Made by a program: the position numbers and the translations under genes | Origin: Clostridia bacterium | Lineage (GTDB): Bacteria; Bacillota; Clostridia; Christensenellales; Aristaeellaceae | Reading direction: 5' to 3' | Assembly (NCBI GenBank): GCA_017481825.1 | Contig: JAFUOR010000008.1 | Location: forward strand, 23,245-87,244 | Length of the DNA: 64,000 nt | Notes under the pieces: model-generated | The model's input: only the letters and a program-made list of their open reading frames with translations | Database searches by the model: none | What the model was told of the DNA's origin: nothing | Shown: piece by piece, positions 61,076 to 64,000 of the stretch | Numbering within the stretch: position 1 is the stretch's first letter | How the letters are laid out: every line of letters begins with the position of its first letter

Positions 61076-62419
61076 TCAGAAGTCTTCCTGAATGGTTTTA
61101 TTCAATTCATCAAAGGCCGCATCAATGACCTCCTGAGCCGTCTGCTCACCGGTCCATACGGGCTTGAGCGTCTCGCACAGCGCCTCCATGAACAGGTTGG
61201 TGTTGGGAGTGTAGTACCAGCCAGCGGATACGGCGCAGGAAAGCGTGTAGTCCACCAGAACGCTGCGGGCGACGGTGTAGTCATCCTTCAGGGCAAAGTC
61301 AGGATCCTGCAGCCACTGGTTGATGTAGTCCTCGTTGGTGTAGTACTTTTGCAGCAAGGGCATCCAGATACCGCTTTCAATCAGTGGCCAGCAGTTTTCC
61401 TCCTTGGTGTACCAGCGGATGAAGTCAAAGGCGGCGTCCATCTGCTTGCTGCGGGAGAAGATCACCTGCGGGCCGGAGGTGGCGATGGTTGCGGCGTTGG
61501 TCATCTTCGGCAGAACCGCGATGCCGTAATTGATGTCGGCGCTGCCAAGGCAGGTACCGATGTTCCAGGTGCCGCCGGTAGCCATGGCGACATTGCCGTT
61601 CAGGAAGGAGTCCTGCAGGCCGTTGGCGCTGGTGCCGTCCGAGAAGGGCTGCACATGCTCCTTCAGCGTCAAATCGGCGATACGTTGAATGGCCTCGATG
61701 GCCTCCGGCCTGTTGATGACGCAGCCGGAACCATCCTCGGCAAACCAGCGTCCGCCGTTGGCGTGGGCCCAGACTTCCAGCTGCCAGGTGAAGTGATCCA
61801 CCGCGCAGCCATATTGCACGATATGCTCCGGATCAAAGCCCTCATCACCGGGATGGAGGCCGTTCTGATCAAGGGTAAGCTGGCGGGCAACCTCAATGAA
61901 TTCCTCCCATGTCCAGGCACTTTCAGCCGTGGTAGGCGGATAGGCGACGCCCGCTGCGTCAAAAATATCGCGGTTGTAATACAGGATGAGGGTGCCGGTG
62001 CTGCTGGAATAGGCCACGGGTGTGCCGCCGCGCTTGAAGGTCACGCAGTCCATGGGAGCAGAACCCGCCTCGGCATACATGGCTGATACATCCGCCAGCA
62101 GCCCATTGGCGGCAAAGCCCAGCACGCCGGACTCCTGCATGATGCCGCAGTCGGGCATATTGGCCTCAATGCCCATGGTATTCAGGGCGTTGCGGCGCTG
62201 GAGTTCGGAGGTGTAGCTTTCATTGGGGATGAGCATCAGCTCCACATAGACCTCGTCCTGGGAGGCGTTGTAGGCATCCAGGCTGGCCTGGGTGGATTTG
62301 GCTTCATCCGCGGTGCCCCAATAGGAATAAACAAGGCGCGTGCGGCCGTCCGTCTCTGCCAGGGCAGGGGCAGTCAGCAGCATCATAGCCATCAGGAGGG
62401 CAAGGATTCGTTTCATCAT
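61076..62419 (-). CDS. Extracellular solute-binding protein, family 1
   Basis: The 447-residue protein starts at ATG 62419 after AAAGGACGG. It has a Sec signal (MKRILALLMAMMLLTAPALA) without lipobox cysteine, then the sugar-binding fold (TLILYYNRDIFDAAGVAYPP, ESAWTWEEFIEVARQLT, MATGGTWNIGTCLG). No permease genes are adjacent, so it either feeds a distant transporter or is an orphan. It shares no close sequence resemblance with the binding protein at 13.3 kb beyond the family fold. Confidence 0.88.
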   Translation of the reverse strand: MMKRILALLMAMMLLTAPALAETDGRTRLVYSYWGTADEAKSTQASLDAYNASQDEVYVELMLIPNESYTSELQRRNALNTMGIEANMPDCGIMQESGVLGFAANGLLADVSAMYAEAGSAPMDCVTFKRGGTPVAYSSSTGTLILYYNRDIFDAAGVAYPPTTAESAWTWEEFIEVARQLTLDQNGLHPGDEGFDPEHIVQYGCAVDHFTWQLEVWAHANGGRWFAEDGSGCVINRPEAIEAIQRIADLTLKEHVQPFSDGTSANGLQDSFLNGNVAMATGGTWNIGTCLGSADINYGIAVLPKMTNAATIATSGPQVIFSRSKQMDAAFDFIRWYTKEENCWPLIESGIWMPLLQKYYTNEDYINQWLQDPDFALKDDYTVARSVLVDYTLSCAVSAGWYYTPNTNLFMEALCETLKPVWTGEQTAQEVIDAAFDELNKTIQEDF

Positions 62420-62467
62420 ATCGGCCGTCCTTTCGGTGCCGTGAAAATGGTTACATGTCGTGTTACT

Positions 62468-62496
62468 ATGATAGCGTGAAACAGGAAAATAGTCAA
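62468..62496 (-). promoter_or_regulatory. Promoter of the second binding-protein gene
   Basis: Minus strand TTGACT (62491-62496), 17 bases, TATCAT (62468-62473). Confidence 0.65.
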
Positions 62497-62661
62497 GCGG
62501 GAACATGAAAAATTGATCGAAAAAACGCGATCAATGGGGCACGGTTCCAGCAAAACCCGTCTGATGCAAAAAAAGGAGCTCCCCAAGGGGCGTTCCAGTA
62601 AGACAGGTTTACAACTGATTTGAGACCAGGGTAGATATCTGTCATACAGGATTGTTAAACT

Positions 62662-62704
62662 CAAGCCAGCTTTTTATCCTAACGGATAGAGAGCTGGTCT
62701 TTTC
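62662..62704 (+). terminator. Terminator-like hairpin in the gene-free stretch
   Basis: GCCAGCT with AGCTGGT enclosing TATCC-TAAC-GGATA, followed by CTTTTCT. No gene ends before it on the plus strand, which suggests a lost gene. The region 62420-63329 holds no intact gene. Confidence 0.5.
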
Positions 62705-62868
62705 TATTGGTGTTCTTCAACTTACAAGTATGAGAAAATACGAAGAAAAAACCACTGCACCTTGCTTCGAGTTGTTGTCAAGGGTGTTTGTCTTTCTTTT
62801 CTTCTTCCGGTCCTGCACAGCAGAGCTATGCGCAACAGGAGGTTTCCATAATCACTAAGCTTTCGTAG

Positions 62869-63051
62869 GATGAGGAGTGGAAAATCCTGCTGCAAACGCA
62901 AGCATATTACCAAGCAATAGATGTCATCAGCGAGGGCAATTACTACTGCTTTCCATTCAGACAGAATAATCAGTCCTGCCACTGTCATCAGGCGATGACC
63001 AGGGACAAGCGACGGTACTATGCCATCCTATCGCAAAGCAGGGTTGGTTAG
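62869..63051 (+). pseudogene. Unrecognised coding remnant
   Basis: A 60-codon open stretch without a start codon reads like a real protein piece (DEEWKILLQTQAYYQAIDVI, then GNYYCFPF). TAG codons close both ends, at 62866 and 63049. I cannot assign it. The strong terminator 80 bases downstream fits a decayed gene. Confidence 0.35.
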
Positions 63052-63129
63052 ATAGTCAATATTCCGTTGGCAAGGCATTCAACATTGATCATATTGTAAG
63101 AAAGAGAGCGTTCCTTTTCGATCTGATTG

Positions 63130-63165
63130 ACGCCTGACGAGTCTCATCTGCTCGTCAGGCGTTTT
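63130..63165 (+). terminator. Strong rho-independent terminator
   Basis: ACGCCTGACGAG (63130-63141) pairs perfectly with CTCGTCAGGCGT (63151-63162), followed by TTT. Confidence 0.85.
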
Positions 63166-63257
63166 GCATCCTGTTTTCGATTGCCCGAATGCAACGACAC
63201 GTCAATATAGTGGAAACCGAATCAATCTGCAAGTAGAATCCACGTGACAGAACATGC

Positions 63258-63263
63258 TATAAT
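63258..63263 (+). promoter_or_regulatory. -10 box before the GH31 gene
   Basis: TATAAT about 65 bases before the start codon. I see no good -35 box at the right distance, so an activator may be needed. Confidence 0.5.
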
Positions 63264-63329
63264 GAGCCCAGATGCGGAGTTTACCTTTTCACGTTACAAC
63301 AGACGAGCAACGGATCAAGGAGGCTTATG

Positions 63330-64000
63330 ATGAATCTGAACGAGATGAATATTCTGGACTATCAGCGGCAAGGCAGCGAAGTTGTGTTCACAACCGCAGA
63401 GGCTGCCTGCATCCATTTGACCTTTGTTACCCCGAAGACCGCGCGGCTGTATGTGGATTTTACGGGTGAGGGCGCACCGGAACCCTCCTATGCTATCGAA
63501 GGCGATATTCCTGCCATCGAGGATATTCGGATCGCCGAGGATGAGGGCAGCATCACCGTGTCCACCGGCGAGATGGCCGTCCGCCTGACGAAGCAGAACA
63601 TTCGCGTGGATTACCTGCGCGGCAGCAAGCTCCTGACATCTTCCATCGCAATGGGGTGTGAGGACAGCGGCGCGATCTTCTGCCGCCACGTTATGGGCGA
63701 GCATGAGCACTTCTATGGCCTGGGTGAGGATAACGACGGATACCTCGGCAGCATGGATCGCCGGGGCATCACCCGCGATATGGTCACTGGTCAGCGCATT
63801 CATATCGGCCATGTAACGGCTGATATCCCTGTAACCTTCTTTATGAGTACGGGTGAAGGCGCGCCCTACGGCACGTTCGTGGACAACAGCTACCGCATGC
63901 GCTTTGACATGGGCAAGACCGATGCCTCCGCTTACAGTTGGCGGGCGGAGGGCGGCAGCTTTGTGCAGTATGTCTTTGCCGGTGACAGCTTTGCGGACAT
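63330..64000 (+). CDS. GH31 alpha-glycosidase, N-terminal part (runs off the window)
   Basis: ATG 63330 (or 63327) follows AAGGAGG. The visible 223 residues include the GH31 N-terminal beta-sandwich motif EHFYGLGEDNDGYL, then RDMVTGQRIHIGHVTADIPVTF with FFMSTGEGAPYG and VDNSYRMRFDMG, which orient the barrel entry. The catalytic barrel lies beyond 64000. GH31 includes alpha-glucosidases, alpha-xylosidases and alpha-galactosidases; no signal peptide is seen. Substrate cannot be judged from this part. Confidence 0.88.
   Translation, partial: MNLNEMNILDYQRQGSEVVFTTAEAACIHLTFVTPKTARLYVDFTGEGAPEPSYAIEGDIPAIEDIRIAEDEGSITVSTGEMAVRLTKQNIRVDYLRGSKLLTSSIAMGCEDSGAIFCRHVMGEHEHFYGLGEDNDGYLGSMDRRGITRDMVTGQRIHIGHVTADIPVTFFMSTGEGAPYGTFVDNSYRMRFDMGKTDASAYSWRAEGGSFVQYVFAGDSFAD

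Overview
The window looks like a chromosomal segment of a GC-rich gut-type Clostridia (Bacillota). Ribosome binding sites are strong (AGGAGG-type), promoters are sigma-A type with TTGACA/TATAAT-like boxes, carbohydrate operons are long and monocistronic-looking, and the regulators (LacI, AraC, PadR, DeoR, DUF2812 partner) are typical of that phylum. The exact genus cannot be told from sequence alone.

Layout. (1) 1-2.72 kb: end of a decayed mobilizable element (IS3 transposase stub, hairpin array/oriT candidate, MobA/MobL relaxase with an internal stop, truncated resolvase) abutting a truncated glycosidase gene. (2) 3.2-35.9 kb: a large carbohydrate locus. A leftward arm (GH106-like, GH43-like, GH140-like, UroD/MtaA-like methyltransferase, then a LacI regulator with its own promoter) and a rightward arm (LplB/LplC permeases, solute-binding protein, SASA esterase, GH29, GH2, GH42, GH78, fucose-isomerase-family protein, split transketolase, FGGY kinase, class II aldolase, racemase-fold protein, GH127, DUF1537 kinase, BKACE enzyme) diverge from one 335-bp control region. 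The combination of apiosidase-type, rhamnosidase-type, GH127, fucosidase and galactosidase families with a split transketolase and a sugar kinase suggests intracellular dismantling of an apiose-, rhamnose-, fucose-, arabinose- and galactose-containing plant glycan (rhamnogalacturonan-II side chains are the best guess) followed by D-apiose catabolism through apulose 4-phosphate. (3) 35.9-42.2 kb: a BNR-propeller protein, a deleted parM relic, and an L-fucose locus (fucI, fucA, AraC regulator, fucU). (4) 42.3-50.4 kb: accessory island with a STAND ATPase, a ParM/ParR partition pair with 11-bp iterons, a DUF3847 protein, a second hairpin array, a relaxase that seems to have lost its start codon, and an intact large serine recombinase ending inside a truncated XRE-type regulator gene. 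(5) 51-54.2 kb: araB-like kinase, a palindromic MITE/REP-like element, araD, GNAT. (6) 54.2-64 kb: PadR-DUF2812 operon with twin operators, DeoR regulator, orphan cobK, HAD phosphatase, AAA ATPase, TetM/EF-G-like GTPase, a second solute-binding protein, a degenerate 0.9-kb stretch, and the start of a GH31 glycosidase.

How it works together. Oligosaccharides would enter by the LplB/LplC importer (no ATPase gene is present, so a shared MsmX-type ATPase is presumed), be de-esterified and trimmed by glycosidases without signal peptides, and the monosaccharides routed through isomerase-kinase-aldolase/transketolase steps. The fuc and ara loci are each missing one textbook step (fucK, araA), so enzymes may be shared among loci. 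Two mobilization modules, both apparently damaged, and a relic copy of parM between sugar loci show repeated insertion and decay of related elements.
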